A stretch of DNA of 39,556 nt from Opitutia bacterium (GCA_002694035.1 NZKY01000023.1:29655-69210); one strand, 5' to 3'; shown: positions 27,246-36,243, counted from the stretch's first letter. Numbers and translations: made by a program. The notes: generated from the letters alone by a model not told the origin.

Positions 27246-27702
27246 ATTTCTTCAATGTTTTAAAGATCTTTTCAATAAATTCTTTTGGTCTCTAGGTTTT
27301 GCTTTCGGATTAAAAGATAAAAAACAGCTTGGATCTTTTGGTGAATGGTCAGCAAAAAAATTTTTACAAAGAAAAGATTTCAAAGTTATTGCGAGTAATT
27401 GGAGAAGTAGAAGAGATAGTAGAAATGAGATAGATCTTATTTGTATAGACAAAGAATGCCTAGTGTTTGTTGAAGTAAGGACAAGATCATCTCATTCATT
27501 TTGTTGCGGTTATGAATCTATAAATGGAAAGAAGAGAAAATCACTTCTTAGATCATTTAAGTTGTATTTAAACGAGAACTTGATTCGAGTTAACAATTAC
27601 AGATTTGATGTTGTTGAGATTGATATCTGTCCAAATAAATATTGCATTTTAGATGTTTATCATCATGAAAACATTGCTATTTTTGACCAGAACTTGCATT
27701 AA
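27232..27702 (+). CDS. yraN: YraN/UPF0102-family endonuclease-like protein
   Basis: A 156-aa protein of the YraN (UPF0102) family, which has a restriction-endonuclease-like fold. The core is present: LGSFGEWSAKKFLQRKDFKVI, then NEIDLICIDKECLVFVEVRTRS, where Glu/Asp and the EVRxR pattern are the PD-(D/E)XK-like residues, and FDVVEID. The biological role is unclear. I place the start at the ATG at 27232, which overlaps the hrpB stop by 14 bp; a longer frame inside hrpB (from 27127) adds 35 residues without family character. It carries a short N-terminal extension before the conserved domain. Confidence 0.85.
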   Translation: MNGGRFLQCFKDLFNKFFWSLGFAFGLKDKKQLGSFGEWSAKKFLQRKDFKVIASNWRSRRDSRNEIDLICIDKECLVFVEVRTRSSHSFCCGYESINGKKRKSLLRSFKLYLNENLIRVNNYRFDVVEIDICPNKYCILDVYHHENIAIFDQNLH

Positions 27703-27714
27703 GGTACTTTTAAA

Positions 27715-29259
27715 ATGATTGAAAGTATTCATACCAAAGAAGATTTGGCTGAAAGAAAGACCCCACCAACTATTATTGTAATATTTGGTGCGTCCGGAGA
27801 CCTAACAGCTAGGAAATTAGTACCTGCTATTTTTAATCTTTCTAAGGACAATTTGCTTCCTAATAAGTGTTTTCTTATTGGCTATGGAAGGTCCTCAATG
27901 AGTGATGAAGTATTTAAAGATGAACTAAAACTTGCTCTGAAATCTTTTTCACGGAGAGAAATACATGAATTACAATGGAATCAATTAGAGAAAAACATTT
28001 TTTTTCATGCTGGTCCATACGATGATTTAAGTAGTTTTAATAAGCTTGAGGAGAAAATTACCTCCCTTGAGAAGGGCATATCTTCAAAGGCGCAGTGCTT
28101 ATTTTATATATCAACCCCTCCTGGCGTATTTAAGCCTATCTTGGAAAACCTTGGAGAAAGTGGTTTAGCAAGAAGAAATCGCGGAACCAATACTGCCTCT
28201 AAGGTAATTATTGAAAAACCATTTGGGCATGATTTAGAAAGTGCTCATGAATTGAATCTTGTTATAAATAAGAGATTTGATGAATCGCAAGTATTTAGGA
28301 TAGATCACTATTTAGGAAAGGAGACTGTTCAAAGTTTGTTAGTCCAGAGATTTGCAAATTCAATTTTCGAACCCGTATGGAATCGTAATTATGTTTCTAG
28401 CGTTCAAATAACTGTTTCTGAGGATTTAGGAGTGGGCACAAGGGGGGGCTATTATGACCGCAGTGGGGCATTGCGCGATATGATACAAAATCATGTTATG
28501 CAGCTACTTGCATTGACTGCCATGGAACCTCCTTCTTCTTTAAATCCTGAATCCATACGAGATGAAAAAGTAAAAGCATTAAAAGCACTTAAGCCTCTTG
28601 CTATTTATGGAGAAAACCCTGAAGTTGTTAGAGCATCATATGCCGCGGGCTTGGTCGGCGGAAAACCTGCTAAGGCTTACTTAGATGAAGAAGGAATTCC
28701 TGAGGACTCTTTTACTGAGACTTATGCTGCTTTGCGGCTCTACCTCGATAATTGGAGATGGAAAGGCGTTCCTTTTTATCTACGGTCCGGAAAAAGACTT
28801 GCCATGAAAGCAAGTGAAATAGTCGTTCAGTTTACCCGGCCCCCAGCCATTCTTTTCGGACAGGATTCGAGGTTTAGGGTTTCTCCAAATCTTTTGGTTA
28901 TTCGTATACAGCCGAATGAAGGGGTTACGCTTTATTTAAATTCTAAAACACCCGGATTAGAGACAAAATTACAACCTATTAAATTGGAGTTTGGATATGA
29001 GACTACTTTTGGCTCAGATACGCCAGAAGCTTATGAAAGGTTGATTCTAGATGCACTAAACGGTGATGGCACACTTTTTATCCGAGGAGATGAGGCGGAA
29101 ACTTCATGGGGTTTACTAACCCCAGTTTTAGAGCATTGGGCTTCACAAAGAAGTCATGGACTAGAAAGTTATGCATCTGGGACATGGGGGCCACTAGAAG
29201 CAGATAAACTATTATTAGAAAGTGGGCATGAATGGATTACCGGAAAAAGCTATGATTAA
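27715..29259 (+). CDS. zwf: Glucose-6-phosphate 1-dehydrogenase
   Basis: Oxidises glucose 6-phosphate to 6-phosphogluconolactone with NADP+, the first step of the oxidative pentose phosphate pathway and a main NADPH source. At 514 aa it is full length. The nucleotide-binding motif is IFGASGDLTARKL (about 23-35), the substrate-binding and catalytic segment is RIDHYLGKE (about 196-204), and VIIEKPFGHDL precedes it. It starts 12 bp after yraN and its last 8 bp overlap the msrA start (ATGATTAA). NADPH supply fits with the methionine sulfoxide reductase that follows. Confidence 0.96.
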   Translation: MIESIHTKEDLAERKTPPTIIVIFGASGDLTARKLVPAIFNLSKDNLLPNKCFLIGYGRSSMSDEVFKDELKLALKSFSRREIHELQWNQLEKNIFFHAGPYDDLSSFNKLEEKITSLEKGISSKAQCLFYISTPPGVFKPILENLGESGLARRNRGTNTASKVIIEKPFGHDLESAHELNLVINKRFDESQVFRIDHYLGKETVQSLLVQRFANSIFEPVWNRNYVSSVQITVSEDLGVGTRGGYYDRSGALRDMIQNHVMQLLALTAMEPPSSLNPESIRDEKVKALKALKPLAIYGENPEVVRASYAAGLVGGKPAKAYLDEEGIPEDSFTETYAALRLYLDNWRWKGVPFYLRSGKRLAMKASEIVVQFTRPPAILFGQDSRFRVSPNLLVIRIQPNEGVTLYLNSKTPGLETKLQPIKLEFGYETTFGSDTPEAYERLILDALNGDGTLFIRGDEAETSWGLLTPVLEHWASQRSHGLESYASGTWGPLEADKLLLESGHEWITGKSYD

Positions 29260-29890
29260 ACAAAAAGATTTTTTATATATTTTAATACTTTTAATTTTTG
29301 GTATGACTAGTTGTCTTAGCAATGAACAGTCTTCATCATCAAAAATAGAGAAATCGAAAAAATCAACCAAACAAGATTTACCTGAAATGGAAAAAGCTAT
29401 TATTGGAGGAGGGTGCTTTTGGTGCACAGAAGCAGTATTTGAACATTTTGAAGGAATTCAAAGTGTTGTTTCTGGTTATGCTGGTGGTCAGATTAAAAAT
29501 CCGACCTATAAACAAATATGTACTGGCAATACAGGTCACGCTGAAGTTATCAAAATAACTTATGATCCTAAGATTATTTCTTTTAAAAAAATACTCGAAA
29601 TCTTTGGAGAATGCCATGATCCAACAACTTTGAATAGACAAGGTGCCGATGTGGGAACCCAATATCGCTCGACTATTATGTATCTCTCCGAAGAACAGAA
29701 AAAAATAGCTGAAAATTGGAAAGTTGAATTAAGTAATAAGCTAGTTGATCCCGTAGTCACCGAAATTATTGAAGCACCAGTTTTTTATGAAGCTGAGGAT
29801 TATCATCAGGACTACTACAGAAAGAATCCTAACCAAGGATACTGCACCTTCGTTATCAAGCCTAAGCTTAAAAAGTTAAATTTGGAATAA
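29252..29890 (+). CDS. msrA: Peptide methionine sulfoxide reductase MsrA, probably exported lipoprotein
   Basis: Repairs methionine-S-sulfoxide in proteins. The active site GCFWC (with the catalytic Cys after GG) is followed by TEAVFEHFEGI, SGYAGG, GHAEVIKI and HDPTTLNRQGADVGTQYRS, all standard MsrA landmarks. From the ATG at 29252 (212 aa) the N-terminus is MIKQKDFLYILILLIFGMTSC, a hydrophobic stretch ending in a Cys as in lipoprotein signals, though Met at -3 of the lipobox is atypical. A Ser/Lys-rich linker precedes the enzyme. Location is therefore likely periplasmic. The start overlaps the zwf stop (ATGATTAA). Confidence 0.93.
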   Translation: MIKQKDFLYILILLIFGMTSCLSNEQSSSSKIEKSKKSTKQDLPEMEKAIIGGGCFWCTEAVFEHFEGIQSVVSGYAGGQIKNPTYKQICTGNTGHAEVIKITYDPKIISFKKILEIFGECHDPTTLNRQGADVGTQYRSTIMYLSEEQKKIAENWKVELSNKLVDPVVTEIIEAPVFYEAEDYHQDYYRKNPNQGYCTFVIKPKLKKLNLE

Positions 29891-30255
29891 TTCTTCCATA
29901 AATTCTAGAGCATAGATGCGGTGTTGAGACTAATGGATGTGTTTCTTTATCAAATTTAAATGAGAATTGAAAAAAGCATAATTTTGATAAAAAATTTTAA
30001 GGCTAGCTGCACAATCAAAATAAATATAAAGGACATCTTCAGTTCTTTATAAAATTATTAAATAATTTTTACATAGAATCGATTTAAAATTATAAAAATT
30101 TTAAAGAATTACAAAAATTGTATAATTCTATCTTCAAAAAAATTTATTTTTCCGTCTAGGATTACACACAATATCTTTTTGTGATTGAATTAGTTCAGTA
30201 TTTCAAATAAAAATTTGAATTTAGCATTTTTGTAATTCTATACTAAAATTTTCTT
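29891..30255. other. 365-bp AT-rich gap with inverted repeats, no gene seen
   Basis: Nothing longer than about 10 codons with gene character was found on either strand, and no tRNA or clear ncRNA. A perfect 13-bp inverted repeat, GAATTACAAAAAT (30106-30118) and ATTTTTGTAATTC (30226-30238), is separated by about 107 bp. A perfect 7-bp repeat TTCAAAT/ATTTGAA (30202-30219) lies at the predicted -35 of the PAS-AraC gene. It looks like an extended regulatory region. Confidence 0.5.
30202..30244 (+). promoter_or_regulatory. Promoter and operator-like repeats of the PAS-AraC gene
   Basis: TTGAAT (30215-30220) and TATACT (30239-30244), 18-bp spacing, form a good sigma-70-like promoter (4 of 6 and 5 of 6). 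The ATG at 30256 is 11 bases after the -10 box, so the leader would be about 5 bases. The inverted repeat TTCAAAT-AAAA-ATTTGAA (30202-30219) covers the -35, consistent with autoregulation. Confidence 0.45.
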
Positions 30256-31029
30256 ATGATGAGTTTTCGTGAGCAATGTATCCAAAACACCAATTTCTTA
30301 GATAATTGGTTTGCGAATGAAAATGCCAGTCCAGCACAATTAAGCTTAATTTTCGAAAGCATACCCGGAGTGTCGTTTTTTGTTAAAGATCTTAGCCATA
30401 GACTAATTTTTGCGAATCAAAGTTTACTAACTAATTTTGGTCTTAATCGGCTTGAAGATCTTAAGGGTAAGACCGACTTTGATCTTTTCCCGCCCCGTTT
30501 AGCTGAACATTTTAGACGAGATGACCGGGTTGTTTTTGAGACTAAAAAACCGAAACTAAATATATTAGAACTTTTTTTCAATAAACAAGGTTTACCCGGA
30601 TGGTGTCTAACTAACAAATATCCAATGTTTGATAACGAATCGAACATTTTCGGTTTAATGGGTACTGTTCGTCCTCATGATGACGGTGAGTTAAAATGGG
30701 AGCGTGATGATGGTATAGGTAGAGCAGTTGGCTTAATTCGAAAAAAATTTCGTAAAGATCTAGCAATTTCCGACTTGGTTAAAGAATCTGGTCTTAATCA
30801 CAGGAAATTACATAGAGGATTTATCGAACTTTTTGGAATTGCACCGATGCAGTTCATTACCAGAACAAGGATAGAAGCAGCATGTGACGACTTATTGACT
30901 ACAGGTAAAAAACTCGCCTCTATCGCAAAAGAAAATGGATTTTACGATCAAAGTTCCTTTACACAACATTTTCGTAGACAAATGAAAGTGACTCCTCTGA
31001 AGTACAGAAAGAGAAAAGGGTTTGTTTGA
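30256..31029 (+). CDS. PAS-domain AraC-family transcription regulator
   Basis: A 257-aa regulator. Residues about 28-142 form a PAS domain (IPGVSFFVKDLSHRLIFANQ, then LKGKTDFDLFPPRLAEHF and the LPGWCLTNKYPMFD strand). Residues about 155-255 form a two-helix-turn-helix AraC DNA-binding domain (AISDLVKESGLNHRKLHRGF and LASIAKENGFYDQSSFTQHFRR, then MKVTPLKYR). This domain pair is common in the PVC phyla; the ligand or signal is unknown. It has a 365-bp upstream gap with inverted repeats. Its stop is 4 bp from the convergent pseudopilin stop. A target cannot be named. Confidence 0.9.
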   Translation: MMSFREQCIQNTNFLDNWFANENASPAQLSLIFESIPGVSFFVKDLSHRLIFANQSLLTNFGLNRLEDLKGKTDFDLFPPRLAEHFRRDDRVVFETKKPKLNILELFFNKQGLPGWCLTNKYPMFDNESNIFGLMGTVRPHDDGELKWERDDGIGRAVGLIRKKFRKDLAISDLVKESGLNHRKLHRGFIELFGIAPMQFITRTRIEAACDDLLTTGKKLASIAKENGFYDQSSFTQHFRRQMKVTPLKYRKRKGFV

Positions 31030-31033
31030 TTTA

Positions 31034-32131
31034 TCAAATACCCTGCGATATTACTTTTACCCTGCGTGTGTAAACCTCTGAATTTTTTTCTGCTATTTCC
31101 CACCAGTATTCATCTGGAGTAAATCCTGATGGTGTTGGTAATAAGCCTTCCTCAAATGCACTTAATGCATTTGCTCCTTCAGAGGTTAAAACTCTGATCA
31201 TAACATCGATTACATGTGGGAATGCGAAAAGTTTCGATGGTTTGCTTGCGGTAAGATAGTCGGGATTACTGGTGGACATGAATTGGTATGGAGGATTGCC
31301 ACCACCTGTTGAGGCATTAACATCCGGAAAAATTTGCAGAAGATTTGAAGTGCCTAAACTATTCTCTTCAAGAATATAAGCCCTGATTCCAAAATCTATA
31401 ATATTAGCTGCAAGGGAAAAATCCATTGAGGGACCATTTGGAGTCTCGAAGACCGGATTAGTAATGTTACTCGGTTTTCTAATACCATTGTTTCCATTGG
31501 AGTAGACGGAAGAATTTGGGTGTAAATTGTATCCTGCTTGAAAGGTTTCAACATCTGTAACATCCGATCTGAATAATTGATATCTTGGGCGTGATGTTGA
31601 TGATGAAGTAAGTCCGCACCTAATAATTTGATAAGAGATAGCACGTGCACCTCCAGTATTTTGTATTTGGCTATCTAATTCCGGAGCGAGAGTAAAAAAA
31701 CGTAAGAATGTGGACCCTGTTCCAAAACGAGAATCTTCGAGATTAAGTTGGTTATTTGCTTGAGTAATAAGATCGTTTGGTCCGTCGGACCAATCGCTTG
31801 GTGTAATTCTAAGTGATTCAGCAGTAGGCTTTCCATAAGAGGCTTCAATCCATGATCCACTGTTATCCTTATCTTCCAATATTGAAGCGGCCATCCATAC
31901 GTTGCCATCGTTTTTATAAACAGCACAGTGTAAATCTTCTTGTATTCGATCTAATATAAAATGGGCAATTTGACTTGTCTCTAAATCACCTGAGGCTTGT
32001 GTCTGGGTCTTTACAACCTGTGAAGTAATGTTCAAAAGCATTCCAGCGAGAATAGCTGTAACCGAAACAGCAACAAGGAGCTCCAGCACAGTAAAACCTT
32101 TAAGATGTTTATTCTTGTTGCTTATTCTCAT
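31034..32131 (-). CDS. Pseudopilin-like protein with type IV prepilin cleavage signal (Verru_Chthon cassette type)
   Basis: A 365-aa protein with a type IV prepilin N-terminus: basic leader, then KG|FTVLELLVAVSVTAILAGMLL, with Gly before the cleavage site and Glu at +5. The long soluble C-terminal part has beta/loop character and no enzymatic motif. The architecture resembles the verrucomicrobial 'Verru_Chthon cassette protein C' group, as I recall it. It is expected to be membrane-anchored by the helix and exported through a type II/IV pilus-like system. It stands apart from the larger pseudopilin-like gene at 36293, which is on the other strand. The function is not known. Confidence 0.8.
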   Translation of the reverse strand: MRISNKNKHLKGFTVLELLVAVSVTAILAGMLLNITSQVVKTQTQASGDLETSQIAHFILDRIQEDLHCAVYKNDGNVWMAASILEDKDNSGSWIEASYGKPTAESLRITPSDWSDGPNDLITQANNQLNLEDSRFGTGSTFLRFFTLAPELDSQIQNTGGARAISYQIIRCGLTSSSTSRPRYQLFRSDVTDVETFQAGYNLHPNSSVYSNGNNGIRKPSNITNPVFETPNGPSMDFSLAANIIDFGIRAYILEENSLGTSNLLQIFPDVNASTGGGNPPYQFMSTSNPDYLTASKPSKLFAFPHVIDVMIRVLTSEGANALSAFEEGLLPTPSGFTPDEYWWEIAEKNSEVYTRRVKVISQGI

Positions 32132-32164
32132 TCAAGCAAAAGCTACTGTTAAATTTTAAATTGT

Positions 32165-33064
32165 TCAAGTAGCTTTACTACCAAGAAATTGACCCATTTT
32201 TGCGTAAAGCTCAATTCCTTTATCGGTCGTTTCAAGCAGGTCATTTGAAAGGTTAACCTTACCTTCCTCAAAAATTGTTATAACACATGAACCACCGAAT
32301 AAAAAATACCCAAATTCATCTCCCTTCTTAACTGAACAGGAAAAGTCGAATGTAGTTTTTACAGATCCTACGCAAGTTGCACCTACCAAAAAGGTAGCAA
32401 CATTACCAACAGGTGAATCATTTAAAATAGAAAGGTATCTTTTATTTTTCCAAAAGATGGAAATATTTTTTCTGAGTGCAATAGGATTTACTGAGAAAAG
32501 AAATCCATTAAGTAATTTAGGCTCACTAGCTCTTCCATGTGTAGGAAAATGAAATCTGTGATAATCAACAGGACACAGTCTACTTATAACAATACTTCCA
32601 TTTATAAAAGGCTTTGCAATTTTTTCTGAATCAAACAGCGAAACTAAGTCAAATCTTTGCCCCTTAACAAAAATTTGTTTAACCTCACTTGCATTTTTAT
32701 AGCCAAAATGTCTTCCATCGGCTGGAAAGACTATTGAATCTGATGAGGAATCTATTGGTCGGGCTTCAGGTTTTAATTTTCTGAAGAAAAATTCATTAAA
32801 CGATTTAAAAGAGGAGACTGGTAGTAAAAATTCACTTGTATCTAAAGAGTATTTTTTAATGAATGGATTGATCTTGGAGCAACTGGTTGGCTTGCTCATT
32901 TTTTTTCCGTACCAGTAGGAGAACCATGCTCTTTTCACAGCTAACCATAGTGTTATCTTTCCTATGATCGTCCCATAAATAAACCTCAGCCAACTTTCTC
33001 CGTAAACTTTTTCGAGTTGGACCTGCCCAGTGTCGCGGTTTAAAAATTCAATTTTATCGCTCAT
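32165..33064 (-). CDS. psd: Phosphatidylserine decarboxylase
   Basis: Makes phosphatidylethanolamine from phosphatidylserine at the inner membrane. The 299-aa proenzyme self-cleaves to a pyruvoyl enzyme. The processing motif is GGSC (257-260), with cleavage expected between Gly258 and Ser259, and Ser259 becoming the pyruvoyl group. Catalytic Asp116 (FPADG) and His169 (PVDYHRFHFP) are present. The residue after the serine is Cys instead of the common Thr or Ser, which is unlikely to prevent processing. It lies 38 bp downstream of rpmB on the same strand. Confidence 0.93.
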   Translation of the reverse strand: MSDKIEFLNRDTGQVQLEKVYGESWLRFIYGTIIGKITLWLAVKRAWFSYWYGKKMSKPTSCSKINPFIKKYSLDTSEFLLPVSSFKSFNEFFFRKLKPEARPIDSSSDSIVFPADGRHFGYKNASEVKQIFVKGQRFDLVSLFDSEKIAKPFINGSIVISRLCPVDYHRFHFPTHGRASEPKLLNGFLFSVNPIALRKNISIFWKNKRYLSILNDSPVGNVATFLVGATCVGSVKTTFDFSCSVKKGDEFGYFLFGGSCVITIFEEGKVNLSNDLLETTDKGIELYAKMGQFLGSKAT

Positions 33065-33102
33065 GGACTGTAATATGGGCTAGATATTGCCCAGTTTGAG
33101 TT

Positions 33103-33333
33103 TTAACCCTTATCGATTTTACCAGCCTTAATAGCTTTTGCTGAAACCCACATCCTTTTAACCTGTCCACTTGGAAGCTTAACGCGAATTTTCTGAACAT
33201 TAGGTCGGAATACTCGTTTGTTATTTTTGACCAATTGTAAGCCAATTCCGCCCGCTTTTTTGCTGACTCCTTTATGAATGATGCGACCACCTACTTTTGG
33301 CCGTTTTCCAGTTATTACACAAATTCTAGACAT
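33103..33333 (-). CDS. rpmB: 50S ribosomal protein L28
   Basis: A 76-aa basic ribosomal protein. It opens MSRICVITGKRPKVGGRI, the usual L28 start (x-RxCxxTGKxPxxGxxxSH), and continues with RVFRPNVQKIRV and VSAKAIKAGKIDKG. The Cys-only N-terminal pattern suggests the zinc-free (C-) form, since just one Cys is seen. Followed by psd in the same direction. Confidence 0.95.
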   Translation of the reverse strand: MSRICVITGKRPKVGGRIIHKGVSKKAGGIGLQLVKNNKRVFRPNVQKIRVKLPSGQVKRMWVSAKAIKAGKIDKG

Positions 33334-33420
33334 GGGTATAAATATTAAAGTTTATTTATGAAGAAATGTGTAGAAAATGACAAGATCAATCGGATAAAGA
33401 ATTTTCTATGTGCATTCCAT

Positions 33421-34425
33421 TTATCTGAGGCTCGATAATTTATGGAAATGGATTTTTTCACAATTTTGATTTAAAAAGTATGCAGAAATTTGTTTTTGGG
33501 ACCTTATCAATTTTTCGCTTTTTTTTACCCCCATGACAATCATAGAGGAGGCTAAAGAATCAGCGACTAAGCCAGAGGGTGCGATAACTGTAACTTGTGA
33601 TTTTCCAATCATTCCCACCCCTGTATGCGGGTTGATAAGATGAGAATAAATGACATCATTGATTTTCAGGTATTGTTCAAGATCACCTGAAGTTGCAATG
33701 GCTGTATTTGACAGACTAAGAACTGGAAGCTTGGGATGTTTGCGCCCACCAATCTCTACTTTCCACCCTCTTTTATTTCTTGGAGGATTTCCCAATACAA
33801 GGTCGCCCCCCGCATCTACCAGTGATCGATTCAAATCATGAGCTTTTAAAACCTTTAACATACAATCGGCAGTATATCCTTTTGCAATTCCACCTAAATC
33901 AATAATCATATTTTCTTTAAGTAATTTCGCACTATTTTTTTCAAAATCAACTAACAAATTTTGATAGCCTACTCGCTTTAGAGTTTTTTCTAGAATTGAT
34001 TTCTCAGGCAAATTTTTGCGAAATCTTGATATTCTCCACATCCTACTTAGTGGACCAACTGTGATATCAAAGGAGCCATCAGTTTCATGAGCTAGCTTTT
34101 GACTCTCGTTCAAAATATAAGCTAATTGCTTTGAAATCTTAACATACCGATTTATTTCAGCATTTTGAACAAATTGAGAAATTTCGCTATCCGCGTCGTA
34201 ATCACTAAAAATACGGTTTAATCTATGAGCTTCTTGAAAAGCGGCTTTTGCACCTACACTTGCCTTTTCAAAAGAATCTTCATCTATTAATATAGAAAAT
34301 CTTGTTCCCATGCATTTCTCTGAGAAATTCAAAAAGTTTCTTTCGGCAGAAATTTTTGACAAAAGAACCGTCATTAAGACAAAGACTGAACTCAGTTGTG
34401 ATGGAATTTTATTATTCAAAGCCAT
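33421..34425 (-). CDS. apbE: ApbE-family FAD:protein FMN transferase, exported
   Basis: Transfers FMN from FAD to Thr residues of target proteins such as Rnf/Nqr subunits and other exported flavoproteins. From the ATG at 34425 (334 aa) there is a signal peptide (KIPSQLSSVFVLMTVLLSKISA). Family motifs are CMGTRFSI, IDLGGIAKGYTAD, VDAGGDLVLG, TSGDLEQY and HLINPHTG, with the metal-binding and FAD-binding residues in order. A start at 34491 would add 22 residues without signal character. It is divergent from the haem-c/FGE-like gene by 85 bp. No flavinylation target (DxxTGAT-type) gene was seen in the window. Confidence 0.9.
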   Translation of the reverse strand: MALNNKIPSQLSSVFVLMTVLLSKISAERNFLNFSEKCMGTRFSILIDEDSFEKASVGAKAAFQEAHRLNRIFSDYDADSEISQFVQNAEINRYVKISKQLAYILNESQKLAHETDGSFDITVGPLSRMWRISRFRKNLPEKSILEKTLKRVGYQNLLVDFEKNSAKLLKENMIIDLGGIAKGYTADCMLKVLKAHDLNRSLVDAGGDLVLGNPPRNKRGWKVEIGGRKHPKLPVLSLSNTAIATSGDLEQYLKINDVIYSHLINPHTGVGMIGKSQVTVIAPSGLVADSLASSMIVMGVKKSEKLIRSQKQISAYFLNQNCEKIHFHKLSSLR

Positions 34426-34510
34426 TTTAGTAATATATCTGAATATTCTTTCCTTATGCAAAGAATTTTGGGATAAAGAAGGATTATGCATATATTAATT
34501 CTTACCCATC

Positions 34511-36232
34511 ATGAATTTTTACCTCAGTTTAATCTCTATTCCCGTACTGATAAGTTCTTACGCATTTTCTAAACCAGATTTCATTCGGGATGTTAAACCA
34601 ATCCTTGAACATAATTGTGTTAGTTGCCATAGAGAGGACAATGCTAAGGGTAAAATTAGATTAGATACAAAAGAAGCCGCATTTTCTGGCGATGATGTTA
34701 TCATTCCAGGTAATCCTGAAGATAGTTCTTTGTACTGGACCACAACCCTTCCTCTAGATGACGAACTCGTAATGCCCCCTTATGAAAACGAGACTAGGGA
34801 TTATCCGCTCCGAGAGGAAGAAAAGAAAATTCTAAAAGACTGGATTCAGTCTGGTGCAGAGTGGCCTGATGATGAGGTTCTTGAAACAAGGAAAAGGCTA
34901 CCTAAAACTGTTTCTTTTGCTGAACATGTTCAACCAATACTGGAACTAAATTGCGTCTCTTGTCACTATGAAGGAAACGTAAAAGGCGATTTACGACTTG
35001 ATAGTTTCGAGCATGCTTTCGAATCAGATTATGTCATTGTACCCGGAGAGCCTCTAGATAGCGACCTTTGGGTATTGTGCACCCTGCCAATGGACGATGA
35101 AATGTTCATGCCACCTGAGGGTAATGATCCTCTATCTCCGACTGATCTTTTTATGCTTAGACGATGGATAGAAGAAGGAGCGGAATGGCCTGAATCCGCT
35201 TTGCTCGCTCCAAAGAAGAAAAACCTTACCGTTTTAGGTTCTATGCCCAAAGATCTATACAAAGAACTAGGATTTAAGGCAGGACAGGTTCAAGATGAAT
35301 TCGTAGACTTCAGACAAGAAATTAAAACATCAGATCTTACCTTTGAAATGCTTCCAATCAAGGGAGGCTCCTTTAATATGGGTAGCCCAAAAAGTGATGA
35401 AAAGCGTGGTGCTAATGAATTACTTAGTCACAAAGTTAAAGTCTCGGACTTTTGGATGGGAAAATATGAGGTAACCTGGGATGAGTATGAGCTTTGGATG
35501 ATAAATTTGGATAAAGATAACCGAGAATATAATAAAGCAACTCCAACCAAAGCTGATTCTCTTGCCGATGCGGTTACTAAACCTACCGCACCCTACACAG
35601 ATATGACATTTGGCATGGGAAAAAGTGGACACCCTGCTATTTGCATGACTCAACTTTCAGCCAAAATGTATTGCATGTGGTTAAGTGCGAGGACAGGTAA
35701 TTTTTATCGATTACCTACTGAAGCTGAATGGGAATATGCCTGTAAAGCGGGTACCGACACGGCATACAGTTTTGGTGACGATTCTGGGGAATTATCCAAT
35801 CATTCTTGGCATTTAGGAAATAGTCGTTTTAAGTACCAAAAAGTTGGTCAAAAATCACCTAATCCTTTTGGTTTATACGATATGCACGGGAATGTTTGGG
35901 AATGGGTTTTGGATCAGTTTGTTCCCCCTGCCGCTCAGGCACCCAAGGGCGTTCGTGACAACCCACTGGTTTCGCCAAATACTCTATATCCTAGAATTGT
36001 AAAAGGAGGTTCTTGGGATGATGGCGCAGAAAGCCATCGAAGTGCTGCCAGAATGGGATCTGAAGAGGCATGGAAACAACAGGATCCTCAAATACCAAAA
36101 AGTGTCTGGTATCACACGGATGCAATTTTTGTCGGATTCCGAGTTGTCAGACCTAGAACAATTCCATCTGTAGATGAAGTTGAAAAATTTTGGCCTTCTG
36201 AAGCTGATATTTTAGCCATTCCATCTCGATGA
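34511..36232 (+). CDS. Exported protein with two cytochrome c domains and a C-terminal FGE-sulfatase (SUMF1-like) domain
   Basis: A 573-aa protein with a signal peptide (MNFYLSLISIPVLISSYAFS). Two PVC-type cytochrome c domains follow: CVSCH at 36-40 with VMPP Met88, and CVSCH at 148-152 with FMPP Met200. Each also has the 'GKIRLDTKEAAF'-like segment. Residues about 278-560 form an FGE-sulfatase domain: GGSFNMGS, YEVTWDEY, LPTEAEWEYACKAG, GLYDMHGNVWEWV and VKGGSWDDGAESHRSAARM. In true formylglycine-generating enzymes the last segment has catalytic cysteines; here they are Asp, Gly, Ser and His. It is therefore more likely a binding or structural C-lectin-like fold than an active FGE. Divergent from apbE; followed by a pseudopilin-like gene. 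Confidence 0.88.
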   Translation: MNFYLSLISIPVLISSYAFSKPDFIRDVKPILEHNCVSCHREDNAKGKIRLDTKEAAFSGDDVIIPGNPEDSSLYWTTTLPLDDELVMPPYENETRDYPLREEEKKILKDWIQSGAEWPDDEVLETRKRLPKTVSFAEHVQPILELNCVSCHYEGNVKGDLRLDSFEHAFESDYVIVPGEPLDSDLWVLCTLPMDDEMFMPPEGNDPLSPTDLFMLRRWIEEGAEWPESALLAPKKKNLTVLGSMPKDLYKELGFKAGQVQDEFVDFRQEIKTSDLTFEMLPIKGGSFNMGSPKSDEKRGANELLSHKVKVSDFWMGKYEVTWDEYELWMINLDKDNREYNKATPTKADSLADAVTKPTAPYTDMTFGMGKSGHPAICMTQLSAKMYCMWLSARTGNFYRLPTEAEWEYACKAGTDTAYSFGDDSGELSNHSWHLGNSRFKYQKVGQKSPNPFGLYDMHGNVWEWVLDQFVPPAAQAPKGVRDNPLVSPNTLYPRIVKGGSWDDGAESHRSAARMGSEEAWKQQDPQIPKSVWYHTDAIFVGFRVVRPRTIPSVDEVEKFWPSEADILAIPSR

Positions 36233-36243
36233 TAATTTTTTTT

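Noticed and set aside
33054-33290. 78-aa minus-strand ORF overlapping rpmB
   Set aside because: It is rpmB in another frame; L28 is unmistakable in its own frame.
35991-36060. Active formylglycine-generating enzyme
   Set aside because: The expected catalytic cysteines in the GGSW...AAR segment are missing, so I call it FGE-like only.
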